DNA of 64,000 nt. Source: CBDCKN01 sp965219035 (lineage in GTDB: Bacteria > Gemmatimonadota > Gemmatimonadetes > Longimicrobiales > Gaopeijiaceae). The notes under the pieces were generated by a model. The model was not told the DNA's origin. It did not search any database and saw only the letters and a list, made by a program, of their open reading frames with translations. The stretch spans positions 372,001 through 436,000 of the forward strand of contig CBDCMR010000004.1 of assembly GCA_965219035.1 (NCBI GenBank). Direction: 5' to 3'. This document shows positions 1-6,700 of the stretch, in pieces (the first letter of the stretch is position 1; each line of letters opens with the position of its first letter). Both the position numbers and the translations under genes were made by a program.

Positions 1-4
1 ATAA

Positions 5-135
5 AACGCTCCAGCCTACCTTGGATACCGAAGACAACCCGAAGACACTCCACACGCCTTCGCACGCGTGAAAACGGGCTTCTGCTTGCGCCTACCGGAC
101 CGCTCTTGGATGTTGAGGGGGTCTGATCTCACGGT
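5..135. repeat. Dispersed repeat R1, copy a
   Basis: Diverged direct repeat of 2106..2235. Both hold the blocks CGCTCCAGCCTACCTT, GGATACCGAA and TTCTGCTTGCGCCTACCGG in the same order. In copy b the repeat runs into a kinase-like start codon, so it may be the leader of a paralogous gene family. The left part of this copy lies outside the window. Confidence 0.6.
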
Positions 136-319
136 TGCCAACGGAGGTCCCGATGTCGGACGCACTCCAGTGCCACACGGTGTGGAGCGGACAGCGGTCG
201 AGAAAGCTCCCACACGCCGCTGGGCGAGTCGCCGATGGCGAGGCCGCGGGTCGCATCGCATGTTTAGTGCGACAAAGCACCCATCCTATCTGATGTCCTG
301 CATTCCGGAGGAAGAAATC

Positions 320-889
320 ATGGGCGCGAGAGCCCTCGCTCACCGATTCCTCGTCGTGAGCGTCTTCATCACGGTCGGTGCGTGCTCCGGCTCGCCCACG
401 GCCGACGACCCGACCCAGTCAAACGGACCGACGTCGCTGATCTCCGTCGAGCCCGCCGCAGGATCACTCGACGTCAGCGTCACCGTCGACATCCAGGTCC
501 GGTTCGACCACCCCATTCCGCAGACGATGCGGAACTACATCGCTCTTCACGAAGGGGACTGCCCGGGGCCCGTCGTTGCCGGGATGTGGTCGCTCGCGGT
601 GGATCAGATGGGGCTGGGGTTCGTGCCGACGGTGCCGCTGATGCCCGGGACCGAATACACCGTTCACGTCGGTGGCGGCATGACCGACACCGCCGGCATG
701 CCCCTCGACCTTCACCGGCACGGCATCCTCCTGGGTGGGGAGACAGTCACCGAGTCCATGGTCAGGGGCCCTGACGGAATGGGCATGGGCATGGATATGA
801 TGGGCCAGCCGATCACGCACACCGGCCCCGGTTGGGCCCACTCCGACGGCACCTATGGCCTCGCATTCATGTTCACCACAGCCGGGTGA
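320..889 (+). CDS. Small secreted lipoprotein with Ig-like domain
   Basis: A 189-residue protein. The start at 320 is chosen because GGAGGAAG lies just upstream and the first residues form a lipoprotein signal peptide (hydrophobic VVSVFITV followed by GAC), whereas the longer open frame from 68 begins in arginine-rich non-coding-like sequence. After a short Ser/Pro/Thr linker comes one beta-sandwich-like module with VEPAAGSLDVSVTV and PGTEYTVHVGGGMTD, resembling bacterial Ig-like (Big_5/SbsA type) domains. The tail is rich in Met and Gly (GMGMGMDMM), which could bind metal, but that is a guess. It probably sits on the outer or inner membrane. Function unknown. No operon partner is visible. 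Confidence 0.7.
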   Translation: MGARALAHRFLVVSVFITVGACSGSPTADDPTQSNGPTSLISVEPAAGSLDVSVTVDIQVRFDHPIPQTMRNYIALHEGDCPGPVVAGMWSLAVDQMGLGFVPTVPLMPGTEYTVHVGGGMTDTAGMPLDLHRHGILLGGETVTESMVRGPDGMGMGMDMMGQPITHTGPGWAHSDGTYGLAFMFTTAG

Positions 890-1276
890 GCTCCTACCCG
901 TGACCGTTGAGCTAGCTCGTTCGCCAAGTCCCTGACCGCCGAGACCGCTTTCACCGTTCTGGCCATCGCCAAACAACTACAGGCCTCATGGCAAGGACGT
1001 GGTAGAGCTGGAGATCGGAGACAGCCCGTTCAACACCGCTCCGTCGGCGAAGGCGGCTGCACGCGGAGCTGGAGTTCGATCCGCTAAGAAGTGGAGTGTG
1101 ACGTTGCAGAAAGAACCGCCGCGCTACGTGCACCTAACATTTCGCTCGAATTGACCATACGCGTTCGACCATGGCGGCGCCCTGGGGTCCAGGGCACGCT
1201 CCGGCATGGCGACCCCGGCACAACACACTTCCAGACACCGATACCGGCAGCCCCCGGCGCGAGTGCCCGACTGGGC
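890..1276. other. Intergenic, no gene recognised
   Basis: All six frames are short or have arginine/proline-rich shadow composition. No RNA gene or clear terminator was seen. Confidence 0.4.
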
Positions 1277-1432
1277 TACTTCCCGGCCGTGTACCGACCG
1301 CGTCGGCCGACCTCCACACCCCTCTATCCGGTGGTCCAGCATCATCTCGAGACGTTTCTCGCCCAAGCCACACAGGCCGACCCTATGGGCTACAGTGTTC
1401 CCACATGGGTTGAGGAGCCGGTGGGGAATTGA
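1277..1432 (+). pseudogene. IS91-family transposase N-terminal remnant
   Basis: The peptide YRPRRPTSTPLY, then HHLETFLAQ, then PTWVEE matches the order seen at the N-terminus of IS91/Y2-type transposases (arginine/proline stretch, TxLY, an HLE..L helix, then the region before the zinc motif). The frame stops at 1432 before any cysteine cluster or catalytic HUH/tyrosine motif, so only a stub remains. Family assignment is from memory of the family. Confidence 0.45.
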
Positions 1433-1498
1433 ACCGTCAGATTCCCTGGCTGCGAGTCTTCGTGGCAGTCGTGGTGATCGTCACTTCTAGGAGACAGA

Positions 1499-1945
1499 AT
1501 GCCGAACCTACAGTCCGTTCTCAGACAGGAGATCCGGAGACTCGCCCGCGGGGAGGTCCGTTCCGAGCTTGAGGCAACAAGGAAAGCGGTTGCCCAGCAC
1601 CGTCGGGAGATCGCAGAGTTGAAGCGAAGAAACACGGCTCTGGAACGGACGGTGAGTGACCTGCAATCTCTCGAGACGAAGCGACTGAAGGCCGGGCCTT
1701 CGCAAGCAGACCCTCCGCAGGGGACGAGATTCTCGGTTCGGTCACTGAAGGCTCAGCGGACGAAGTCGGGATTGTCCCAGGAGGACTACGCGAGCCTCGT
1801 CGGTGTTAGCAAGTCGACGATCTACAACTGGGAGAGTGGAAGTACCAAGCCGAGTAGCGGGAAGCACTTGGCGACATTGGTGTCCCTCAGAGGGATTGGA
1901 AAGCGGGAGGCAAAGAAGCGCCTGGAGTTGTTGGAAGGCCATTAA
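1499..1945 (+). CDS. XRE-type HTH regulator with coiled-coil N-terminus
   Basis: A 148-residue protein starting at ATG 1499 behind AGGAGA. Residues about 5-65 are strongly charged and heptad-like (Glu/Arg/Lys with regular Leu), predicting a coiled coil that could mediate dimerisation. Residues about 82-145 hold a Cro/CI-type helix-turn-helix: LKAQRTKSGLSQEDYASLVG, then VSKSTIYNWESG, with the typical Q-E-A-L turn and recognition helix. Likely a cytoplasmic DNA-binding regulator or an antitoxin-like protein, but no toxin partner lies next to it. It sits between an IS91 remnant and an intact IS3 element. Target unknown. Confidence 0.75.
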   Translation: MPNLQSVLRQEIRRLARGEVRSELEATRKAVAQHRREIAELKRRNTALERTVSDLQSLETKRLKAGPSQADPPQGTRFSVRSLKAQRTKSGLSQEDYASLVGVSKSTIYNWESGSTKPSSGKHLATLVSLRGIGKREAKKRLELLEGH

Positions 1946-2074
1946 CTCAAGAGGCCGTCTGTCTCCCGGTCTTGAGGTTCCAGCGATTCGACCCCAGGGG
2001 GGCCTGTTGATCATCACATCGACGATCTTCGCGCTGGGGCTGCCGTTGGTGTTGCTGTAGTCTCCTTCAGATCC

Positions 2075-2235
2075 GCAAGCCGTTAACGCCCCTCTAAGCC
2101 GCGACGACGCTCCAGCCTACCTTCAGGATACCGAATAAACCCCGAAGACGCTAAGAACGCCCTTACAGGCGTCTGACAGGGTTCTGCTTGCGCCTACCGG
2201 CCCACTCTCGGACATTGACCTCGGTCTGATCCCGG
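2075..2235. repeat. Dispersed repeat R1, copy b
   Basis: The left part (GCAAGCCGTTAACG, then CTCTAA, then CGCTCCAGCC) is also found at 45789..45834. The right part matches 5..135. This copy links the two partial ones and ends just before a kinase-like N-terminal stub at 2245. Confidence 0.6.
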
Positions 2236-2244
2236 AGTGCGCCC

Positions 2245-2337
2245 ATGACCGATCCCGTCTCCCACCTTAATGCCGCATTAGAAGGGCACTACGCATGCCT
2301 CATCATTTTGGATAGGAGCGGAGCTTATCATGTCTGA
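2245..2337 (+). pseudogene. Ser/Thr protein kinase N-terminal stub
   Basis: A 30-codon frame reads MTDPVSHLNAALEGHY, which resembles the usual beginning of Gemmatimonadota-type eukaryote-like kinases (LNAALEGRY followed by the glycine-rich loop). After GHY the sequence departs from a kinase and stops, 2 bp before the IS3 element. Probably the 5' end of a kinase gene lost with the IS arrival. Confidence 0.4.
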
Positions 2338-2412
2338 ACCCCTCTCTGCCAACTTAGGTGAGACACGGAACGAGTAAAGAATTAGAGTAGGGCGAAGGCA
2401 GAGAAACCGAGG

Positions 2413-2865
2413 ATGCTGGGACACCGAGAGAGAATGGAAGAGAATGGAATCGCCCCACTAACCTGGGAGGGTAAGCGAAGCGCGGCAGCTGCTCCGGACG
2501 CGGAGGTGGTAGATAAGCCGACGCGCCGACGGTTTAGTCCGTCGTACAAGCTGCGGGTCGTCGAAGAAGCGGACCGGTGCACGGAGCCGGGAGAGGTAGG
2601 GCGACTCCTGCGACGGGAGGGCTTGTACTCGTCGCACCTGACGACATGGCGCAAGGCGGTGCGGAGTGGGTCGCTGAGAGTGCTGTCGAAGAGACGAGGT
2701 CGAAAGCCGAGCGAACGGAATCCGCTGGAGGGGAAAGTGCGCAAGCTGGAGCGCGAGAACACTCGCCTAGAGAAGGAACTCGAGAAGGCGCGCCTGATCA
2801 TCGACGTCCAGGGAAAAGTTGCAGGGCTGCTGGGATTGAGCCTCGAGGACGGGACGAACTCGTGA
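2413..2865 (+). CDS. IS3 transposase OrfA (copy A)
   Basis: A 150-residue DNA-binding subunit. Residues about 36-85 form the helix-turn-helix (RRRFSPSYKLRVVEEAD, then GEVGRLLRREGLYSSHLTTW). Residues about 105-130 form a leucine-zipper coiled coil (KLERENTRLEKELEKARLII), both standard in IS3 OrfA. The stop codon TGA overlaps a GTG that opens orfB (GTGA at 2862-2865). No canonical A-rich slippery heptamer was found in the right phase in the overlap, so OrfB may be made by termination-reinitiation instead of, or besides, a fused OrfAB. Identical copies at 37169 and 49929. Confidence 0.85.
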   Translation: MLGHRERMEENGIAPLTWEGKRSAAAAPDAEVVDKPTRRRFSPSYKLRVVEEADRCTEPGEVGRLLRREGLYSSHLTTWRKAVRSGSLRVLSKRRGRKPSERNPLEGKVRKLERENTRLEKELEKARLIIDVQGKVAGLLGLSLEDGTNS

Positions 2866-3869
2866 AGGCGGCCGAGGCGCTGGCCACGTACGTAGGGGTA
2901 AAGCCCGCGTGCGATGCGCTCAGGGTCGCCCGAGCCACGTTCTATCGTCGTCGGAGGCCATCGACCGGGCATCAGCAGCCCCGCCCGACCCCAGCCCGTG
3001 CCTTGAGCGAGAAGGAACGAGACAAGGTCTTCGACACGCTGTGTTCGGAGCGATTCGTGGACCGGTCCCCGGCCGAGGTTGTGGCGACCCTGCTCGACGA
3101 AGACGTCTACCTGTGCAGCGAACGTACGATGTATCGCGTTCTGGCCTCCCAAGTGCCAGTTCGAGAGCGCCGAGCGCAGCGGAGTCATCCCGAATACCAG
3201 AAACCCGAGTTGATGGCGACGGGCCCGGGCCAGGTCTGGTCCTGGGATATCACACGGCTGCTGGGGCCGAGGAAGTGGAGCTACTTCTACCTCTACGTCA
3301 TCATGGACATCTTCAGCCGCTACATCGTGGGATGGATGGTGGCGGATCGGGAGAGCTCGGCCTTGGCCGGGCGCCTGATCCAGCAGAGTTGCCTGAAGCA
3401 TGGCGTCCAGCCCCAGGTCCTGACCTTGCACTCGGATCGAGGAGCTCCGATGACGAGCCAATGCACGGCTCAGCTCCTCGCCGATCTCGGGGTGACCCGC
3501 TCGCTGAGCCGACCTCAGGTGTCGGATGACAATCCGTTCTCCGAGGCCCAGTTCAAGACCTTGAAGTACCATCCCTCGTTTCCTGGACGGTTCGAGGATC
3601 AGGGCCAGGCCAAAATGTTCTGTCGCTCGTTCTTCCGCTGGTACAATGCCGAGCACCGCCATGGCGGCATCTCGATGCTGACCCCCGAACAGGTCCACTT
3701 CGGTCACGCCGATCAGGTCATCGCCGGCAGGGAGGCCGTGCTACGCGAGGCCTGGGCCGCTCATCCCGACCGCTTCGTCTCCGGTGAGCCGAAGCCCAAA
3801 CCGCTCCCGGAGGCCGTCTGGATCAATCCTCCAACCCCCTCCCTCACGACACAGGAGATTGCTCTCTAA
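2862..3869 (+). CDS. IS3 transposase OrfB, DDE integrase (copy A)
   Basis: A 335-residue catalytic subunit read from GTG 2862; the frame is open further upstream to 2577 in register with a possible OrfAB fusion. An HTH_21-like segment (ACDALRVARATFYRRRR) is followed by the rve integrase core. Catalytic residues are seen as D in WSWDITRLLG, D in LHSDRGAPMTS and E in DNPFSEAQFKTLK, the DDE triad of IS3 OrfB. The C-terminus holds the conserved RWYNAEHRHGGI. Length and motifs match intact IS3 OrfB, so copy A looks active. Confidence 0.85.
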   Translation: MKAAEALATYVGVKPACDALRVARATFYRRRRPSTGHQQPRPTPARALSEKERDKVFDTLCSERFVDRSPAEVVATLLDEDVYLCSERTMYRVLASQVPVRERRAQRSHPEYQKPELMATGPGQVWSWDITRLLGPRKWSYFYLYVIMDIFSRYIVGWMVADRESSALAGRLIQQSCLKHGVQPQVLTLHSDRGAPMTSQCTAQLLADLGVTRSLSRPQVSDDNPFSEAQFKTLKYHPSFPGRFEDQGQAKMFCRSFFRWYNAEHRHGGISMLTPEQVHFGHADQVIAGREAVLREAWAAHPDRFVSGEPKPKPLPEAVWINPPTPSLTTQEIAL

Positions 3870-3910
3870 TTAATTCCCAAGAGTGTCTCACTGGCGTTGA
3901 CAGGCTCCGC

Positions 3911-3960
3911 CCGAGCATCTGTGCTCGGACAACGGGCCGGAGTTCACGGCGAAGTCGCGC
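3911..3960 (+). pseudogene. Second IS3-type transposase remnant
   Basis: Immediately right of IS3 copy A the frame reads EHLCSDNGPEFTAKSR, the second catalytic Asp motif of a different IS3-family OrfB. Similarity is lost after about 17 residues. This is an older insertion that the current IS3 element abuts. Confidence 0.5.
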
Positions 3961-4267
3961 TCGACGGTCGATTGCTCGCAACTCCCCGGGGGGATCGGGC
4001 CCCGTTCCTCTCACATTGCTTCCGGCAGGCAAGAATTGGTCCGGGGAGGACTCGGAGAAATGTGGCTAGTTTGGCCGGTTTTCGGGACCAAGAGTGAGGT
4101 AATACTCCGACATTGATGTTGGACTCAGGACACACACTACTGCCGGAGTCGCATCCAGCCATCGCCCAACCTCATCATCACCCATAGCTTGAGCGCATGG
4201 GCATATGCGCGGGGGGCAGCTTCGGTTCAACAGGGAAGGCGACTCGAGCCCCCAATAGCCGCACCGG
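3961..4267. other. Intergenic, no gene recognised
   Basis: The frame of the transposase scrap stays open to about 4117 but without recognisable protein similarity. No other supportable ORF or RNA. Confidence 0.4.
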
Positions 4268-4328
4268 CTAACCCGCACATATCAGGGATTTCCCCACTAG
4301 CGTAGAATCACGGTTGGGGCGCATAGTG
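4268..4328 (+). promoter_or_regulatory. Conserved upstream block P, copy 1
   Basis: Core 4268..4302 has the blocks CTAACCCGCACATATCAGGG and ATTTCCCCACTAGCG, then 11 bp, then TTGGGGCGCATAGTG. The core recurs at 14246..14280 (minus strand), and core plus second block with the same 11-bp spacing recur at 41226..41285. Each copy lies roughly 65-95 bp before the start codon of a secreted protein, so it looks like a shared promoter or regulator site. Its regulator is unknown. Confidence 0.6.
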
Positions 4329-4393
4329 ACGTGAAGAGCAGTAGGACCGACGACCTACTTGCGTGTCCACCAATTCGGCCTAGGGGGTCCGAC

Positions 4394-5413
4394 ATGGTAA
4401 GTCACACGGGTGTACCCGGTAGGTTGGCGCTCGGCATGGTTGGGACGATCCTCTTCGTGCATCCCGGTTCGAGCCAGGTCACGGAATCGGCTTCATGCTC
4501 GGATATCCGTCTTTCTTATGAAATCCTAATCTCGTGCGCCGAAGGTGGGGACCCCCACGCTCAGTTCTTGTTAGGTCTCTCGTACGCGCTCGGTGAAGGT
4601 GTGCCCGAAGACCATGCTGAGGCAGTCCGCTGGTATCGGCTCGCGGCTGAACAAGGGCTTGCCGAGGCCCAGTACGAACTCGCAGTCAAGTTGTCCAGCG
4701 GTGGCGGCGTGCCCGAGGACGATGTCGAGGCCGTCCGCTGGTTTCGGCTAGCGGCTGAGCAGGAATGGGCCGGTGCCCAATTCAACCTCGGGGTCATGTA
4801 CGCCAACGGTGAGGGTGTGCCCGGGGACGATGTCGAGGCCGTGCGTTGGTATCGATTGGCGGCTGAGCAGGGGCTTGCCGACGCTCAGTCGAACCTCGGG
4901 GTCATGTACGATGAGGGCCGCGGTGTGCCCGAGGACGATGTCGAGGCCGTCCGTTGGTTTCGGCTAGCGGCTGAGCAGGGATGGGCCGGTGCCCAATTCA
5001 ACCTTGGGCTCCAGTACGCCAGCGGTGGGGGTGTGCCCGAGGACGATGTCGAGGCCGCCCGCTGGTTTCGCCTGGCGGCTGAACAAGGAGAAGGCAGCGC
5101 CCAATTCAACCTCGGGCTCCAGTACGCCAACGGCGAGGGCGTGCCGGAGGACGATGTCGAGGCCGCCCGCTGGTTTCGCCTGGCGGCTGAACAAGGAAAA
5201 GGCAACGCCCAATTCAATCTCGGGGTCATGTACGTCAACGGCGAGGGCGTGCCCGAGGACGATGTTATTGCCTATATGTGGTTTAATCTCGCGGCGGTCG
5301 GTGGGGATACGGAGGGTCAGAGGCTTAAAGAGACTGTCGCGAAGTTGATGACCCGCGAACAAATTGCCGAGGCCCAGAAGCTCTCCCGCGAGTGGCTTGA
5401 ACGGCATCGCTAG
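4394..5413 (+). CDS. Secreted Sel1-repeat protein
   Basis: A 339-residue protein. Start at ATG 4394 is preferred over the upstream in-frame codon because an AGGGGG stretch lies in front and the product then begins with a hydrophobic signal-like segment (LALGMVGTILFV) matched by its paralogue at 47541. After a short Cys-containing region come seven tandem 36-residue Sel1 repeats of the form AQFNLGVMYANGEGVPEDD..A.RW.RLAAEQG, then a C-terminal tail ending SREWLERHR shared with the paralogue. Sel1 repeats form TPR-like alpha-solenoids for protein binding, so an extracytoplasmic scaffold or adaptor is likely. The DNA repeats are near-identical, implying recent internal duplication or conversion. 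Lies behind regulatory block P. Confidence 0.85.
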   Translation: MVSHTGVPGRLALGMVGTILFVHPGSSQVTESASCSDIRLSYEILISCAEGGDPHAQFLLGLSYALGEGVPEDHAEAVRWYRLAAEQGLAEAQYELAVKLSSGGGVPEDDVEAVRWFRLAAEQEWAGAQFNLGVMYANGEGVPGDDVEAVRWYRLAAEQGLADAQSNLGVMYDEGRGVPEDDVEAVRWFRLAAEQGWAGAQFNLGLQYASGGGVPEDDVEAARWFRLAAEQGEGSAQFNLGLQYANGEGVPEDDVEAARWFRLAAEQGKGNAQFNLGVMYVNGEGVPEDDVIAYMWFNLAAVGGDTEGQRLKETVAKLMTREQIAEAQKLSREWLERHR

Positions 5414-5433
5414 TTCTGGAATCTGCCCTCCAA

Positions 5434-5565
5434 ATGGGTGAAGCCGGTAACCGCCTCAAGGGCAAGAGCTACTTCGCCAGCCGCATCCGGGACGGGCCGA
5501 ACGATACGAAGTGGCACGTATGGCTCGCACCGGCTCCGCGCCATTGCTTTACCAGAGACCGATGA
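5434..5565 (+). CDS. Short EAGNR-KGKSYF peptide ORF, copy 1
   Basis: A 43-codon ORF beginning MGEAGNRLKGKSYF. The same beginning is encoded at 16926..17069 (MSEAGNRSKGKSYF) and, in part, at 5664 (MLEAGNREKG). The peptides then diverge but keep an aromatic W-x-V segment. The stop overlaps a second short ORF (ATGA at 5562-5565). Conservation of codons and reading frame in separate places suggests either a genuine small-protein family or pieces of one decayed gene. Not a family I recognise. Confidence 0.4.
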   Translation: MGEAGNRLKGKSYFASRIRDGPNDTKWHVWLAPAPRHCFTRDR

Positions 5566-5633
5566 TCAGCTCCGTGCAGCTACTCGGGAGGGGGACGGAG
5601 CAGATCCGCCGGCGGGGTGGGGGAGCTGGATGA
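5562..5633 (+). CDS. Short ORF overlapping the EAGNR ORF
   Basis: 23 codons including VQLLGRGTEQIRRR. A related segment, VQLRGTGTEQIHRR, is encoded near 5960-6005 in the longer ORF ending at 6149. About 45 bp are shared by the two places. ATGA overlap with the preceding ORF suggests translational coupling if either is real. Probably a fragment. Confidence 0.25.
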   Translation: MISSVQLLGRGTEQIRRRGGGAG

Positions 5634-5886
5634 GGCGGGTGATGGAGAGGAGGCTGGAAGGCGATGCTTGAAGCCGGCAACCGCGAGAAGGGCAGCTCAG
5701 CAGGCGACCTCCTTCTGGAGCCGTCTGCAGGTCAGGCTGGAGCCGTCTGCAGGTCAGGCACAGCCGGCCGCCCCCGGAACCTTGCTTCCTATGCTTGCTC
5801 TCGATCTTGTTGCCTCTCGGACAGCGCTGGCAAACGTGGTACACACCGGGGTTATTCGAGCTGTAGTACGGGCTGACCTTGGCCAC
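5566..5886 (-). CDS. Small CxxC protein, zinc-ribbon-like
   Basis: Starts at GTG 5886. The first 50 residues include VYHVCQRCPRGNKIESKH, then GGGRLCLTCRRLQ: two CxxC pairs spaced like a small zinc ribbon. This resembles short conserved hypothetical proteins with VYHxNxxCxxGNNI and a later CxxC that I recall from several soil bacteria. After the second CxxC the frame passes through a 22-bp tandem duplication and continues with low-quality arginine/serine-rich sequence to 5566, so the natural C-terminus is probably near 5735. Function unknown; likely metal-binding. Confidence 0.45.
   Translation of the reverse strand: MAKVSPYYSSNNPGVYHVCQRCPRGNKIESKHRKQGSGGGRLCLTCRRLQPDLQTAPEGGRLLSCPSRGCRLQASPSSLLSITRLIQLPHPAGGSAPSPSRVAARS
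5715..5758. repeat. Two tandem 22-bp repeats
   Basis: CTGGAGCCGTCTGCAGGTCA plus GG occurs twice head to tail. Lies in the 3' part of the small CxxC gene and shifts its frame by one base (22 bp is not a multiple of three). Confidence 0.9.
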
Positions 5887-6080
5887 ACGTCACTCCCTGG
5901 AGTGAGGGGCAGGAGGGCGATGGCCCCCAAGGTAGAGGACGAACCGTTGGAGACGCCACCTTCGTGCAGCTACGTGGGACGGGCACGGAGCAGATTCACC
6001 GGCGGGTCGGTGCGCTCGTTCATCGGTACCTCTCTGATCCCTCCCTGACGGCTCTCCTGAACCTCACAGACCCCTCCGAT

Positions 6081-6248
6081 TCAAGCGTGCCGCCCAACCT
6101 GTTCTTCCTCTCGGGCTACCAACTGATCTTGGATCTGCTCTGCCGTTAGTTCGCTGTCACGCCGGATCACGACGAATCCACGCATGCCGTTGATGACCAT
6201 GACGACACGGCGAGCGTTCTCTTCATGCGCCTCGGGGATCAGGGCCAT
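6081..6248 (-). CDS. Small hypothetical protein
   Basis: 55 codons, starting MALIPEAHEENARRVV and containing GMRGFVVIRRD and ELTAEQIQDQLVAREEEQ. Balanced amino-acid composition and clear amphipathic helices argue for real coding on this strand, against the opposing open frame ending at 6149. No ribosome-binding site is evident, so it may be the tail of a longer lost gene. Function unknown. Confidence 0.35.
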   Translation of the reverse strand: MALIPEAHEENARRVVMVINGMRGFVVIRRDSELTAEQIQDQLVAREEEQVGRHA

Positions 6249-6421
6249 GAGATCGGCAATACTCCGATACGTTCTCTTTCTCCAACTCGGCCGGGGTGGT
6301 GGTGGACACTCTCTCCTCCTGCCAAACCCGCGTAGGTCATCGCCACCACAGACCCATATCTTCGCCGCCTGGAGGATCTCTTCTAGGACGTCACGCGTGA
6401 ATAGCTTGTCAGAGGCCGCTG

Positions 6422-6496
6422 TTCACGCGCCGCCACGGCAAGGTCAAAGCACTCAGCATCCTCGCCGCCCGCATCGGCCGCGCCACCTACTTCATG
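6422..6496 (+). pseudogene. IS110-type transposase C-terminal remnant
   Basis: The frame reads RRRHGKVKALSILAARIGRATYFM, which resembles the basic helix near the C-terminus of IS110/IS1111 transposases (GK.KAL.ALA.KLAR..Y.M). Only about 25 codons survive and they abut the truncated holin-family gene. Confidence 0.35.
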
Positions 6497-6634
6497 CACG
6501 GCGTTCACCACGCCGAACACGAGGGCTACGGCGAGGAGCCCCGCCGGGTGGCCCTCGTACTCGATGCCCGAGACCAGCCGGACCGTGACCCAGAGGGCGA
6601 CCGCCGTGACGAAGAGGCGGAGGAGGAGCTTCAT
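6497..6634 (-). pseudogene. Phage-holin-family (YvlD-like) membrane protein, 3' truncated
   Basis: Begins MKLLLRLFVTAVALWVTV and continues with VSGIEYEGHPAGLLAVAL and VFGVVNAV, the first two membrane segments of the PF04020 (holin IV / YvlD) family. After VNAV the family sequence is lost where the IS110-type scrap begins, so about half of a normal ~115-residue protein is missing. Confidence 0.5.
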
Positions 6635-6700
6635 CCCCGGACCCCGTCGCTCCTCGCCCGACCCCCTCCCATCTGCCCGCGACCGCGGGCGGGGAGTAAG

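Larger units (their letters stand above)
2340..3910 (+). mobile_element. IS3-family element, copy A (complete)
   Basis: About 1,571 bp shared almost base for base with copies at 37096..38666 and 49856..52756, plus an inverted fragment at 40623..40918. Ends carry imperfect inverted repeats: left TGCCAACTTAGGTGAGACAC, right (complement) TGTCAACGCCAGTGAGACAC. Seven bases left of TG and eight bases right of CA are also common to the full copies, so the true tips may lie outside the recognisable repeat. No target duplication is obvious. Contains orfA and orfB. Confidence 0.85.

Noticed and set aside
2382..3707. 441-codon minus-strand ORF inside IS3 copy A
   Set aside because: Shadow of orfA/orfB; recurs with every IS3 copy only because the DNA is the same.
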